From contig JAEUVY010000005.1 in assembly GCA_016786565.1 (NCBI GenBank), positions 1-46,849 on the forward strand: a DNA stretch of 46,849 nucleotides, read 5' to 3'. This stretch comes from Flavipsychrobacter sp. (GTDB lineage: Bacteria; Bacteroidota; Bacteroidia; Chitinophagales; Chitinophagaceae). The notes below the pieces were generated by a model. That model was not told the origin of the DNA. It saw only the letters and a list, made by a program, of their open reading frames with translations, and did not search any database. Below are positions 33,071-42,749 of this stretch, in pieces (within the stretch, counting starts at the first letter, position 1; each line of letters starts with the position of its first letter). The translations under genes were made by a program, and so were the position numbers.

Positions 33071-34147
33071 ATGAGGCATTTAAGCATCGGCCTTCTCCTT
33101 TCATTTCTTTTCAGCTTCAGCGCACATGCGCAACTTGCATCCTACCTCGACAACCAGAACCAGTTGATGGTATGGGACAAAGGCATGATCAGGAAGATAG
33201 ATTTTCTGGCCCCGGTAAGTATTAAAATAGGCAGAACAGCCATCCCCTATCTTGACAACTCGAGGTCATTCAAGATCTACGCCAACAACCGTGTAACACC
33301 GGTGAACATCGGCTTCACCAACGCCTACTACGTGACCGACAATCTGGTAGCGTTCCTTAACCAGAAAGCGCTGAACGTTTTTGAGAACGGTGTCATCAAA
33401 AATCTCACCAGCGTCACCGACCAGTTCTTTGTTGCAGACAGCGTTGTACTGTTCCTCGACTCGTACAAGGGTGCCTATAAAGCATATTACAAGGGGCAGA
33501 TCTTCAATGTAGAAAGCTATTTCGCAGACAGCTCCCTGTCAGCAATAAAGGTCACCGACAATATTATAGCCTACAACAACTTTGCCAATCAGTTCCGCAT
33601 CTTCTACCACGGCGAACTGTTGGCACAGGAAGACTATCCCGTAAGCGGTTTCGAAGTTGGTCGCAACACGGTTGCCTATGTTGATGTTGATCGGAAGTTC
33701 AAGATCTTCCACAGTGGCAAAACATTTATTGTAGATGATTTCCCGCCCAAGTCTTATAAAGTGGGCGATAACGTAGTAGCGTTCGTAACAGCCGACGGAT
33801 ACTTCAAGATCTTTTACGAAGACAGTGTGCGCTCTGCCGGCTTCATGAATGGTATGTATCAGGTGGTGGACAATATTGTAGCCTTCAAGGACCAGAGCAA
33901 TATGCTGAAGGTGTTTTATAAAGGGGATGTCACGACTGTAGACAACTACTACCCTACCAACATGGTGATACAGTATAACTCGCTTGCGTACGTCAACTTC
34001 GGCAACACTTTGCGCCTGTTCTCAGAAGGTGAAATTTATGACGTTACAAACGCTGAACTGACCAACTGGCAACTGAACTATGATGTGATACAGTACCAGA
34101 TGGGCCAGAACATGTTCAAGGTGTTTTATAAAGGGCAGGAATACTAA
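33071..34147 (+). CDS. Exported protein of about 35-residue beta repeats
   Basis: 358 residues: signal peptide (MRHLSIGLLLSFLFSFSAHA) then about nine repeats of 34-36 residues with the pattern V(G/D)-x-N-x-(V/I)-A-(Y/F)-...-(F/L)-(K/R)-(I/V)-F-(Y/H)-x-G. Clear units include VGRNTVAYVDVDRKFKIFHS, VGDNVVAFVTADGYFKIFYE and VVDNIVAFKDQSNMLKVFYK. A closed beta-propeller-like or solenoid fold is likely. No T9SS tail, catalytic motif or membrane anchor is present, so it may stay in the periplasm. I do not recognise the family. It is a single-gene unit between the small-RNA segment and a strong terminator. Confidence 0.85.
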   Translation: MRHLSIGLLLSFLFSFSAHAQLASYLDNQNQLMVWDKGMIRKIDFLAPVSIKIGRTAIPYLDNSRSFKIYANNRVTPVNIGFTNAYYVTDNLVAFLNQKALNVFENGVIKNLTSVTDQFFVADSVVLFLDSYKGAYKAYYKGQIFNVESYFADSSLSAIKVTDNIIAYNNFANQFRIFYHGELLAQEDYPVSGFEVGRNTVAYVDVDRKFKIFHSGKTFIVDDFPPKSYKVGDNVVAFVTADGYFKIFYEDSVRSAGFMNGMYQVVDNIVAFKDQSNMLKVFYKGDVTTVDNYYPTNMVIQYNSLAYVNFGNTLRLFSEGEIYDVTNAELTNWQLNYDVIQYQMGQNMFKVFYKGQEY

Positions 34148-34163
34148 TGACCTTCAACTCACT

Positions 34164-34207
34164 AAAAAAATAAGGGCTGAACGAACGTTCAGCCCTTATT
34201 TTTTTAT
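34164..34207. terminator. Strong two-way terminator between repeat protein and ftcD
   Basis: Perfect 15-bp arms (34168-34182 and 34187-34201) with a 4-base loop, flanked by A7 and T7 tracts. Serves both convergent genes. Confidence 0.92.
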
Positions 34208-34222
34208 TACGGATGTGTGCGT

Positions 34223-35911
34223 TTATTTCATTGCCGCAAGTACTATGTTCCATGCCTCAGCTTCTTTGGCATCAGTAGCAGCATTTATCTCCTCGGCACG
34301 GGCCAGCAACGGCTTCACCTCAGGATGCTCTTTGAGGTCCTGAGCGTTGATACGAACATTCAGGTAACAGCCCTTAACGGCAGTGCGCGCGCACAAAGCA
34401 CCCACACCCGCATCGCTCACGCTGTTCGGATTACCCTTGGCAGCCATCTGTATAGCAAGGTCCATTGCCTGAAAGGCAACCTCCATGGTACGGAACGGGA
34501 TCTTGATGGCATAGATAGTTGCTGCCTCTATTGCAGCCTTACGTGCCGCCTTTTCCTCTTCTGTAGCCTTTGGCAGTCCGAACGCTGCCATGATAGCATT
34601 GAACGAATTAGTATCCTCATCAACCAGATACAACATCTCTTTGATCAGTTCCTGACCATGGGCTGCATGATCGCTGAACTCTTCCCAGCGATGGTCCCAT
34701 CCTTTTTTGTGCGATGACAGATTGGCCACCATCGTACCCAATGCAGCACCCATAGCGCCACACAGTGCCGATACCGACCCACCACCCGGCGCCGGAGATT
34801 CGCTGGCTGTTTCCTGCGCGAAACGGGTCACGGTCATATCTACCAGCTTCTTTGTTTCTACGTCTCTCAACCTGTATTCAATGATCTTCTTCTGCGGATC
34901 AAATGGACCTAACTCATCCAGGCCCAGCGACTTGATGGCTATGCGCACCAGCTCGGCCTCGCCCACGCCCACACTACGTTGCTGCTTGCGCAGGAAATAC
35001 TCACCGGCCTGCAACAATGCCTGCAGCGGCACCAGCCCTACCAGCTCGCTACCCGTTACACGCAGACCACGTGCAGTAGCACGTTCGCATGCAGTATCAA
35101 ACACCACATGCAGCGGTGTGGTGTTCATATTGGTCAGGTTGATGGATATCTGCGCCACACCATACTCCTCTATGAACCAACCTATGGCCTTTACGTTCTT
35201 CAACAGACCCGGCACCCAAACAGGCTCGCCGTTGGAATCTTTCACTACCTTTCCATTATCATCTTTCTTCTGCCTGCCTTTCTCCCGTATGTCAAACGCC
35301 ACCGCATTTGCCCTGCGCGTAGAAGTGGTATTAAGGTTCACATTGTAGGCAATGAGGAAATCGCGCGCGCCTATCACTGTAGCGCCTGTGCGTGCATTGA
35401 AAGCAGCCGGACCATAATCGGGCTTCCACTCGGGCTTCACGATCTTGGCTGCGAGTCCCTCGTACTCACCACTGCGGATATCGGCCAGATTGCTTCGATA
35501 AGGCGCTGAAGCCGCATACTCATACAGGTACACAGGAATATTTGCTTCCTCGCCTACCCTCTTTGCCAATTGCTTCGCGAATTCAACAGTGTCTTCCATG
35601 CTGATGCCGGAAACAGGGATAAGCGGACACACGTCTGTTGCCCCCATACGCGGATGCTCACCGCTGTGCTTACTCATGTCTATCAGCTCACCTGCCTTTT
35701 TTATTGCAAGGAAAGCGGCGTCAACAACTGCCTGCGGATTGCCTACAAAGGTCACCACAGTTCGGTTGGTTGCCTTCCCCGGGTCCACATCCAACAGGCG
35801 CACACCTTCTATTGTTTCTATCTCATCAGTTATCTGCCTGATGATGTTCATATCGCGCCCTTCGCTAAAGTTGGGTACGCATTCTATAATAGCATTTGAA
35901 AAGTCTTTCAT
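34223..35911 (-). CDS. ftcD: Bifunctional glutamate formimidoyltransferase / formimidoyltetrahydrofolate cyclodeaminase
   Basis: 562 residues from MKDFSNAIIE; an ATG 7 codons upstream is less likely. The N-terminal transferase part has IIECVPNFSEGRD, DVDPGKATNRTVVTFVG and HSGEHPRMGATDVCP. The C-terminal cyclodeaminase part (from about 370) has SPAPGGGSVSALCGAMGAAL and NPNSVSDAGVGAL. The enzyme moves the formimino group from formiminoglutamate to tetrahydrofolate and then releases ammonia, linking histidine breakdown to the folate pool. Both halves look complete, as in the mammalian fused enzyme. No hutH, hutU or hutI is within the window. Confidence 0.96.
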   Translation of the reverse strand: MKDFSNAIIECVPNFSEGRDMNIIRQITDEIETIEGVRLLDVDPGKATNRTVVTFVGNPQAVVDAAFLAIKKAGELIDMSKHSGEHPRMGATDVCPLIPVSGISMEDTVEFAKQLAKRVGEEANIPVYLYEYAASAPYRSNLADIRSGEYEGLAAKIVKPEWKPDYGPAAFNARTGATVIGARDFLIAYNVNLNTTSTRRANAVAFDIREKGRQKKDDNGKVVKDSNGEPVWVPGLLKNVKAIGWFIEEYGVAQISINLTNMNTTPLHVVFDTACERATARGLRVTGSELVGLVPLQALLQAGEYFLRKQQRSVGVGEAELVRIAIKSLGLDELGPFDPQKKIIEYRLRDVETKKLVDMTVTRFAQETASESPAPGGGSVSALCGAMGAALGTMVANLSSHKKGWDHRWEEFSDHAAHGQELIKEMLYLVDEDTNSFNAIMAAFGLPKATEEEKAARKAAIEAATIYAIKIPFRTMEVAFQAMDLAIQMAAKGNPNSVSDAGVGALCARTAVKGCYLNVRINAQDLKEHPEVKPLLARAEEINAATDAKEAEAWNIVLAAMK

Positions 35912-36057
35912 TGTCTGTGATTGAGGTTGCAAAAATAGGTGATGTAAGAGAGAAAGGCGGGCTAATTAATATCAAAGACGAGACACATTAAAATAATTCC
36001 AACTCACGCCAAAGAAAGGCAGTAAATTTATCGTCTATATAAAGACAAAATATGCCA

Positions 36058-37902
36058 ATGAAGTATGTTACCCTTGTACTTGTAGTTCTTTTGTGCAGCG
36101 CAGATCTGAAAGCACAACGTAGTGGTAAAGAGAGCGGGACGGTGCCGCTCAAGTCTTTACAGAGGAAGCTTGACAGTCTCCAGGCCGTTTCTGTCGCACA
36201 CATAAAACTTGCAGGAAAAACCACCGCGTCAAACTTTGACACGGCGACCTTTGCGGCAAGAATAAATAGTAGCTGGGGAGCCGGACTGAGCACTACCGAA
36301 AAGCTAAAAGTGTTTGACACCTACTGGAAACAGGTCGATTCTTTTTATGCCAGCTTCAACGGCTTACCGATGTACAACTGGGACTCAATCGTTGCTGCTA
36401 TGCGTACTGAGATCTCGGGAGGTGTAAGCAAGGGACGGTTTGCCGGTATAATGGGGCAATTACTTGGCTACCTCAATGACGGCCATACCCATTTCTACGA
36501 TATGGATCTGTTCTCCACCAGCTCTACATTCTGGGGTCGCCCATTGTTTTATGGGCCATCGGGTTCATACGGCGGATGCCTCACCATGCTGAACGATTCA
36601 TCTGTTATGGTGTACACGGCAGTCCCCGGCAATGTACTGGGTCTGCAACCGGGAGACCGTATCCTTGGCTACAACGGAATCGCATGGAAAGAGCTCGTTC
36701 CATTGCTGCTACGCCACCAACTACCGATGGGCGTAAGTCCTTATTCCACCGATTCTGCTACCTGGCATCGATATATGCTTTCAGTACTCGGCAACTTCCT
36801 GATGTTCGACACACTGAATATTGAAAAATGCGATGGCTCGAGGGTCAATTTCCCAACAACAATAATGACCAGCGCCTATACTGGGAACAACTTCTGCACG
36901 GAACAAATGGAAGTACCGGGCGTAAAGAAAATGACATACACCGACTACTACACCAACAACAAAATGGTGACCTGGGGAGTGATCTCCGGTACCGGCATAG
37001 GGTATGTGGCATTGTATGACTGCAGCGACATAAGCGGCGACAGCCTGCTAAATCCGATAAGAACGCTGGTGGAAGATAGTTTGGTTGATGGCCTGATCAT
37101 AGACATACGGACCAACTTCGGCGGATCATTGCTCACCTTCCGCAAAGCATTTCATTACCTGAACAACGGCGACCTTGCCTGGATGGGATGGGCTGACAGG
37201 GTGTCGCCAACCGACCGATACACAATGGATCCGTCTTTAGCACCTCCATCATCCTACGGAACAACTGACACAGACCCTAATTCATTTGACAAGAAAATAG
37301 CACTACTTGTTGGCCCGGGGGCTATCAGCGCGGGCGATATGATGCAAATACTGTACACACATCACCCGCAACTCAAAATAATTGGGAAACCAACAGCAGG
37401 CGCATTCGGATCGATCAGGTCAATAACAATGCCCTATTCAAACTTTAATGCTTCACGCCAAAATGGAGACTTCTATCGTGCAGAGGACAATACGTTCTAT
37501 CTTTCACATCACAACTTCCCCATCGACTCGTTTGTATGGTTCAACAGGACAAGCGTTTGTAACAATCAGGACAATGTGCTGAACACCGCTATTGACTGGA
37601 TGAAACCGGAATTAGGGATCAAAGACCTATCCGGTGCTGACGCATCTGTGCGTGTGTTCCCTAACCCCTCGACCGGCAATTTCAATATTCACCTGAAGAA
37701 CCTTCCTTCCGGCAAGGCAGAAATTATCCTTTACAATTCATTGGGTATGGAACTTGGTCGCCGGACCATTGATATCACCACAACAGAACCCAAAATTAAG
37801 GTTGATTTCTCTGATGCGAACATCTCATCAGGAACATACACTATCGCAATCAAGAGTATCGGCACACAACCATTATTGAAAAAGGTCATGATCGTTAAAT
37901 AA
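36058..37902 (+). CDS. Secreted S41-family peptidase with T9SS sorting domain
   Basis: 614 residues from MKYVTLVLVV, which gives a signal peptide ending near KAQ; an ATG two codons earlier is in frame. The S41 (C-terminal-processing/tricorn-like) core has VDGLIIDIRTNFGGSLLTF near 343-360 and the presumed nucleophile S424 in GPGAISAGDMM. A PDZ-like stretch (GNVLGLQPGDRILGYNGIAW) lies around 200. The C-terminus (VRVFPNPSTGNFNIHLKNLP to LLKKVMIVK) is a type A T9SS sorting domain, so the protease should be exported to the cell surface. Substrate unknown. Ends at a strong terminator. Confidence 0.93.
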   Translation: MKYVTLVLVVLLCSADLKAQRSGKESGTVPLKSLQRKLDSLQAVSVAHIKLAGKTTASNFDTATFAARINSSWGAGLSTTEKLKVFDTYWKQVDSFYASFNGLPMYNWDSIVAAMRTEISGGVSKGRFAGIMGQLLGYLNDGHTHFYDMDLFSTSSTFWGRPLFYGPSGSYGGCLTMLNDSSVMVYTAVPGNVLGLQPGDRILGYNGIAWKELVPLLLRHQLPMGVSPYSTDSATWHRYMLSVLGNFLMFDTLNIEKCDGSRVNFPTTIMTSAYTGNNFCTEQMEVPGVKKMTYTDYYTNNKMVTWGVISGTGIGYVALYDCSDISGDSLLNPIRTLVEDSLVDGLIIDIRTNFGGSLLTFRKAFHYLNNGDLAWMGWADRVSPTDRYTMDPSLAPPSSYGTTDTDPNSFDKKIALLVGPGAISAGDMMQILYTHHPQLKIIGKPTAGAFGSIRSITMPYSNFNASRQNGDFYRAEDNTFYLSHHNFPIDSFVWFNRTSVCNNQDNVLNTAIDWMKPELGIKDLSGADASVRVFPNPSTGNFNIHLKNLPSGKAEIILYNSLGMELGRRTIDITTTEPKIKVDFSDANISSGTYTIAIKSIGTQPLLKKVMIVK

Positions 37903-37916
37903 ACTACAGACGACCC

Positions 37917-37961
37917 TAAAAAAGAGAATGCTGCATATTGATATGCAGCATTCTCTTTTTG
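37917..37961. terminator. Strong two-way terminator between S41 peptidase and rny
   Basis: Perfect 18-bp arms (37921-37938 and 37941-37958) with A and T tracts at the ends. Serves both convergent genes. Confidence 0.92.
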
Positions 37962-37978
37962 TACAAAATTATATGTGA

Positions 37979-39553
37979 TTATCTGGCCACGTTCACCGCC
38001 CTCAGCTCCCTGATAACGGTAACCTTGATCTGACCCGGATACTGCATTTCTTTCTGGATCTTATCTGCGATCTCGAATGAAAGTTTCTGGCTGTCGGCAT
38101 CAGTTACTTTATCAGCCTCCACCATCACACGCAATTCGCGACCGGCCTGAATAGCGTATGCTTTTTCAACGCCAGTGTATGCCATTGCCAGGTTCTCGAG
38201 ATCCTTGATACGCTGCATGTAACTCTGCATCATCTCGCGGCGGGCACCCGGACGCGCACCACTGATGGCGTCACAAGCCTGAACGATAGGCGAAATGATA
38301 TACAACATCTCCATCTCATCGTGGTGGGCACCTATCGCGTTCACAATAGAAGCGTGTTCACCACACCTTTCGGCTACCTTGGCGCCCAGCAATGCGTGGC
38401 TCAGTTCTGTTTCCTCATCAGGCACTTTACCAATATCGTGCAGCAGGCCGGCGCGTTTAGCCAGTTTCACCACTTTCTGTCCCAGTCCCAGCTCGGCAGC
38501 CATAATGCCACACAGATTAGCTGTTTCCTTAGAGTGCATCAACAGGTTCTGACCATAAGACGAGCGGAAACGCATTTTACCCACCAGACGTACCAGATCT
38601 TTGTGCAGACCGTGAATACCCAGTTCAATGATGGTACGTTCGCCGATCTCCATGATCTGCTCTTCCAGTTGCTTTTTGGTCTTTTCCACCACCTCTTCAA
38701 TACGGGCAGGGTGTATACGTCCGTCCTGCACAAGGCGTTGCAGTGACAAACGCGCCACCTCCCTGCGAAGCGGATCGAAACAGCTGAGTACAATTGCTTC
38801 AGGGGTATCGTCTATCACCAGGTCAACTCCGGTAGCTGCTTCCAGCGCACGTATGTTACGGCCCTCACGACCAATGATCTGACCCTTGATCTCATCACTT
38901 TCCAGATTGAACACCGTAATTGCGTTTTCGATGGTCTGCTCAGCGGCAGTACGCTGAATGCTCTGAATGATGATCTTTTTGGCTTCTTTTGAGGCGTTCA
39001 GCTTAGCCTCTTCCATGATGTCCTTCACATAGGCCATAGCACGGGTGCGCGCCTCTTCCTTCACCACTTCCATCAATTCAACCTTGGCTTGCTCTGCAGA
39101 AAGACCAGCCACTTTTTCAAGACGCTTCACATGCTCTTCGTGGTGCCTGTCCAGCTCAGCCTTCTTGATGTTGAACGCCTTGATCTGATTCTCCAGGCTT
39201 TCCTTAAGTGCTTCGTTCTCTTGAGTCTGGCGCTGTAAAGATGATGTCTTGTCGTTAAGCTGTTGCTGCTGCTGCTTCAGCCTGTTCTCGCTCTCTGCTA
39301 TTTTCTGGTTGCGCTGTGATACTTCCTTGTCGTGAGTGCTTTTTAACTGTAAAAAGTGTTCTTTAGCTTCGAGTAGTTTCTTTTCTTTTAAGGTCTCTGC
39401 GAGTGTTTTTGCGTCTTCGATGGTCTTTTTAGCGAGTGCTTCTGCGTCGTCTACTTGCTGTTTAGTGTTTTTCGCGAATATGATCTTGCCTAAAAATATA
39501 CCTATGACGAGAGCCACTATCGCAAAGACAACGGCTACAATGGTCGATCCCAT
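37979..39553 (-). CDS. rny: Ribonuclease Y
   Basis: 524 residues, the usual length. N-terminal membrane helix ([18 protein letters not shown]), a long charged coiled coil (about 30-200), a KH RNA-binding domain ([20 protein letters not shown]) and an HD domain with [14 protein letters not shown] near 370. RNase Y is a membrane-anchored endoribonuclease that starts mRNA decay. The coding region is typical; the coiled coil contains a run of glutamines and lysines ([12 protein letters not shown]). It is transcribed away from the NlpC/P60 gene over a 228-bp AT-rich spacer. Confidence 0.97.
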   Translation of the reverse strand: MGSTIVAVVFAIVALVIGIFLGKIIFAKNTKQQVDDAEALAKKTIEDAKTLAETLKEKKLLEAKEHFLQLKSTHDKEVSQRNQKIAESENRLKQQQQQLNDKTSSLQRQTQENEALKESLENQIKAFNIKKAELDRHHEEHVKRLEKVAGLSAEQAKVELMEVVKEEARTRAMAYVKDIMEEAKLNASKEAKKIIIQSIQRTAAEQTIENAITVFNLESDEIKGQIIGREGRNIRALEAATGVDLVIDDTPEAIVLSCFDPLRREVARLSLQRLVQDGRIHPARIEEVVEKTKKQLEEQIMEIGERTIIELGIHGLHKDLVRLVGKMRFRSSYGQNLLMHSKETANLCGIMAAELGLGQKVVKLAKRAGLLHDIGKVPDEETELSHALLGAKVAERCGEHASIVNAIGAHHDEMEMLYIISPIVQACDAISGARPGARREMMQSYMQRIKDLENLAMAYTGVEKAYAIQAGRELRVMVEADKVTDADSQKLSFEIADKIQKEMQYPGQIKVTVIRELRAVNVAR

Positions 39554-39781
39554 AATTGTTTAAAAATTTTATTTGATGAATAGTCATTTTCACACACCCA
39601 TTTACATTATTGAATACAAAATATTAAAAAGGGCATAGTATTAGCGTGCTAAGTTAATAAAACATTTCGATTGTCGCCAAGCAATGAATCACACATATAA
39701 ATGCATAATGTTAAAAACTTCCGACAACTGAAAAACATCTCCTTACTACCTTTACACATCAGATAAATATTATATCCCGTC

Positions 39782-40573
39782 ATGCCTGTTGTTCTTGGTT
39801 TCGCCTACTGCAATGTACCTGTAATGCCCGTGAGAGCCGATGCGTTCCATATGGCCGAGCAGACCTCGCAGCTGCTTTTTGGTGAAAAAGCGGAGATATT
39901 AGAGACCAATAACAGAGATTGGGCCCGTATCCGCTGCACCTGGGACGACTACGAAGGCTGGTGCAAGTTGTCGCAGCTGGCACTCATTCAGAAAAAAGAA
40001 CACCGCAAAGATGCCAGGTACTACGTGGCCGGGCATAATGGCCGTGTCATAATGCCCAAAGGAGAGATCCTTCTGCCTATGGGTAGCGTACTGCACAACA
40101 TGAAGGGCGGTAAACTGGACCTGAACGGCGACACCGGAAAATATAAAGGCAAGAAGGCCAAACTGACCAATTCTGAGCTTTCGGAGGCTAACATTGCCGC
40201 GGCGGCGCTAAAGTACCTGCACGCCCCATATCAGTGGGGCGGACGGTCGGTATCCGGCATAGACTGTTCAGGATTCACGCAAATGGTGTTCAAACTCTGC
40301 AACTTCAAACTGATGCGCGATGCCTCTCAGCAAGCCACACAGGGCGAGGTGGTGGACTTTCTGGTAAACGCGCGTTGCGGTGACCTGGCTTTCTTTGAAG
40401 AAAGAGAAGACCAGATCAATCATGTGGGACTGTTACTGGATAACGAGACCATCATTCACGCCACAGACGCTGCCGGCAGGGTTGTCATAGACCGATTTGA
40501 CCAGGGTGGCATCATCAGTACCCTGCTTAAGAAGCGGACGCACAAGCTGCGCATGGTGCGTAGGGTGTTTTAA
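39782..40573 (+). CDS. NlpC/P60 (C40) cell-wall peptidase with SH3-like N-domain
   Basis: 263 residues. Residues 10-75 form an SH3b-like binding domain (AEQTSQLLFGEKAEILETNN, WDDYEGWCKLSQL). The C-terminal NlpC/P60 domain has catalytic C162 (GIDCSGFTQ), H214 (INHVGLLLD) and a third polar residue H226 (IIHATD). Family members cut the D-Glu-DAP bond of peptidoglycan stem peptides. No signal peptide or lipobox is seen, so it may act on recycled muropeptides in the cytoplasm, as reported for some Bacteroidota C40 enzymes. A TPR protein follows 45 bases downstream, probably co-transcribed. Confidence 0.93.
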   Translation: MPVVLGFAYCNVPVMPVRADAFHMAEQTSQLLFGEKAEILETNNRDWARIRCTWDDYEGWCKLSQLALIQKKEHRKDARYYVAGHNGRVIMPKGEILLPMGSVLHNMKGGKLDLNGDTGKYKGKKAKLTNSELSEANIAAAALKYLHAPYQWGGRSVSGIDCSGFTQMVFKLCNFKLMRDASQQATQGEVVDFLVNARCGDLAFFEEREDQINHVGLLLDNETIIHATDAAGRVVIDRFDQGGIISTLLKKRTHKLRMVRRVF

Positions 40574-40617
40574 CAACGACTACTTCTTCCCGCACGGCGG
40601 GAAAATCAACAAATAAA

Positions 40618-41892
40618 ATGGAACGGCAACATTGGGAACTACAACTGGAGCGTCAGCGCTACGAACAGGAGCTCTTGATGGATTCGCGTAATGCTGAAGC
40701 TCATTTTGAACTTGCAGCACTGCTCGAGGATCACTTTAAGGAATACGACCTTGCGCGCAAACATATAGAGGCCGCAGTGGACCTGGAACCCGACAATGAC
40801 GCGGCCCATTTTAATCTGGCATCGCTACTCACCAGTCATTTCTCAGAACATGATCTTGCCCGCACCCACTTCGAAAAAGCACTGGGAATAGCGCCTGACG
40901 ACAGCATGACCCTTTACCAGCTGGCATTGCTTTATGACGACCACCTGAACGATGAAAAGATGGCCGCTGCCTATTACGAACGCGCCATAGACACCGATCC
41001 GTTCAACGCCCTGGCACACGCCAGCTATGCCACATTTCTAAGCAATAAGGCGCACGACTATGATAAGGCAAGCATCCACTACCAGTTTGCGATAGACCTT
41101 GACCCTGAAGACGCGGACCACCTCAACAACATGGGGTTGCTCATGCAGCATCAGTTCCGTGACTATGAGAAAGCGAGATACTACTATGAAAAGGCCATCG
41201 AGAAAGATGGTACCATTGCCGATATATACGTCAACCTTGCTAATCTGATAGACGCCCATTTTTCCGAACTGGACCTTGCGGAACAACATTACCATGAAGC
41301 GCTTAGGCTGGAGCCGGACCTGGCCCGCGCCCACTACGACTATGCCGTAATGCTGGCTTATAGTCAGAATCGGCTGGATGAGGCACGATCTCATTTCGAG
41401 AAGGCAGTGGCATTACAAAATGATCACGCGAGTGCCCTGCGCGAACTGGCCATACTACTGACAGAACATTATAAGGAACATGAATCAGCCCGGTCACTTT
41501 TTGAGCGTTCTTTGAAAACAGACCCTAACAATTACGAGGCGCATCTACTACTCGCCAATCTGCTGGACGACCATGCAAAGGACTACGAAAAAGCAATGCA
41601 CCACTATGTGCGGGCAATGGCTATTGATCCCGGCAACCCAAACACTTTCTGCGAATGCGCAGTGATGCAAATGCAAAGTCTGAAACAGCCCCAGAAAGCC
41701 CTCAGCAATTTAAAACACGCGCTGGAACTGGACCCCGACCATGCCGAAAGCCACGCTCGGCTCTGCAGTCTGTACATCAGTTTCTTAGACGATATTTCAC
41801 TTGCGAAGTACCACTACGAGAGAGCAGCAGCTCTGGACGAGCACTACAAAGATCCCCTCACAGAACAGCTATTCATCGACGCCGGCCTGTAA
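40618..41892 (+). CDS. All-helical TPR-like protein with 36-residue repeats
   Basis: 424 residues made of about eleven tandem repeats with a period of 36 rather than the canonical 34, e.g. AEAHFELAALLEDHFKEYDL and AAHFNLASLLTSHFSEHDLA. Each has the TPR positions (A/S-x-F/Y-x-L-A...A-x-x-x-Y/F-x-x-A-L-x-x-x-P-D). The extra two residues give the loop HFxExDLA, with conserved His and acidic residues in most repeats. No signal peptide or membrane helix is visible, so it is probably cytoplasmic. It is likely a protein-protein scaffold; partner unknown. It lies 45 bases after the NlpC/P60 gene. Confidence 0.9.
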   Translation: MERQHWELQLERQRYEQELLMDSRNAEAHFELAALLEDHFKEYDLARKHIEAAVDLEPDNDAAHFNLASLLTSHFSEHDLARTHFEKALGIAPDDSMTLYQLALLYDDHLNDEKMAAAYYERAIDTDPFNALAHASYATFLSNKAHDYDKASIHYQFAIDLDPEDADHLNNMGLLMQHQFRDYEKARYYYEKAIEKDGTIADIYVNLANLIDAHFSELDLAEQHYHEALRLEPDLARAHYDYAVMLAYSQNRLDEARSHFEKAVALQNDHASALRELAILLTEHYKEHESARSLFERSLKTDPNNYEAHLLLANLLDDHAKDYEKAMHHYVRAMAIDPGNPNTFCECAVMQMQSLKQPQKALSNLKHALELDPDHAESHARLCSLYISFLDDISLAKYHYERAAALDEHYKDPLTEQLFIDAGL

Positions 41893-41920
41893 CAAAAAAA
41901 CACCTGCCTTAAGGCAGGTG
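41893..41920 (-). terminator. Terminator of the lpx operon
   Basis: 20-bp palindrome CACCTGCCTT/AAGGCAGGTG (41901-41920). On the minus strand it is followed by TTTTTTTGTT. It may also stop the convergent TPR gene, though the plus strand lacks a T-run. Confidence 0.8.
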
Positions 41921-41945
41921 CTCTATCAAAGTTCCATTAAGTACT

Positions 41946-42746
41946 TTACGGCATATCCTCTGTATGACGGCGGGTGTAGCCCTTCATAATACCCTTGCCC
42001 GTTTCGCGAACAAACGACAATATCTCGTCACGTTCGTCAGACACCGGAATGTCGGTCTCAATAATACTCAGCGCTTTCGACACATTGTATCCGCGCACAA
42101 AAAGTATCCTGTAAATGTCCAGTATCTGATTGATCTTCTCGGTTGAATAACCACGACGCTTTAGCCCCACAGAATTCACGCCGACATAAGAAAGCGGTTC
42201 ACGTGCGGCCTTCACGTATGGCGGAATGTCCTTCCTCACCAACGAACCGCCGGTCACGAAAGAATGCGAGCCGATACGAACAAACTGCTGCACCGCTGTG
42301 AGTCCGGCCAGCACCACGTAATCTCCTACAATGATGTGGCCTGCAAGTGTGGTATTATTGGAGAATACGCAATAGTTACCAACCTGACAATCGTGCGCAA
42401 TATGGCTGTATGCCATTATCAGACAGTTGTTACCTATTCTCGTCTCATTACGGTCGGTAGTTCCCCGGTTAATGGTCACACACTCGCGAATGGTGGTATT
42501 GTCTCCGATAATTGTAACTGTGTCTTCGCCTTTATATTTCAGGTCCTGCGGAATTGCGGAAATAACAGAGCTTGGAAATATCTGGCAGTTCTTTCCTATT
42601 CTGGCACCTTCCATGATCGTTACATTGGAACCGATCCAGGTACCCTCGCCGATCTCCACATTTTTATGAATGGTCGTGAAAGGGTCTATCCTTACGTTTG
42701 GAGCAATTTTTGCATCCGGGTGTACGTATGTAAGCGGGTGAATCAT
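41946..42746 (-). CDS. lpxA: Acyl-ACP--UDP-N-acetylglucosamine O-acyltransferase
   Basis: 266 residues; first step of lipid A synthesis, moving a 3-hydroxyacyl chain to UDP-GlcNAc. Left-handed beta-helix hexapeptide repeats cover residues 1-190 (VHPDAKIAPNVRIDPFTTIH), and the C-terminal helical domain is present (GLKRRGYSTEKINQILDIYR). The catalytic histidine is H118 in YSHIAHDCQVGNYC, matching H125 of E. coli LpxA. The gene lies 3 bases after lpxC/fabZ and is the last gene of the operon before the terminator. Confidence 0.97.
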   Translation of the reverse strand: MIHPLTYVHPDAKIAPNVRIDPFTTIHKNVEIGEGTWIGSNVTIMEGARIGKNCQIFPSSVISAIPQDLKYKGEDTVTIIGDNTTIRECVTINRGTTDRNETRIGNNCLIMAYSHIAHDCQVGNYCVFSNNTTLAGHIIVGDYVVLAGLTAVQQFVRIGSHSFVTGGSLVRKDIPPYVKAAREPLSYVGVNSVGLKRRGYSTEKINQILDIYRILFVRGYNVSKALSIIETDIPVSDERDEILSFVRETGKGIMKGYTRRHTEDMP

Positions 42747-42749
42747 TTC

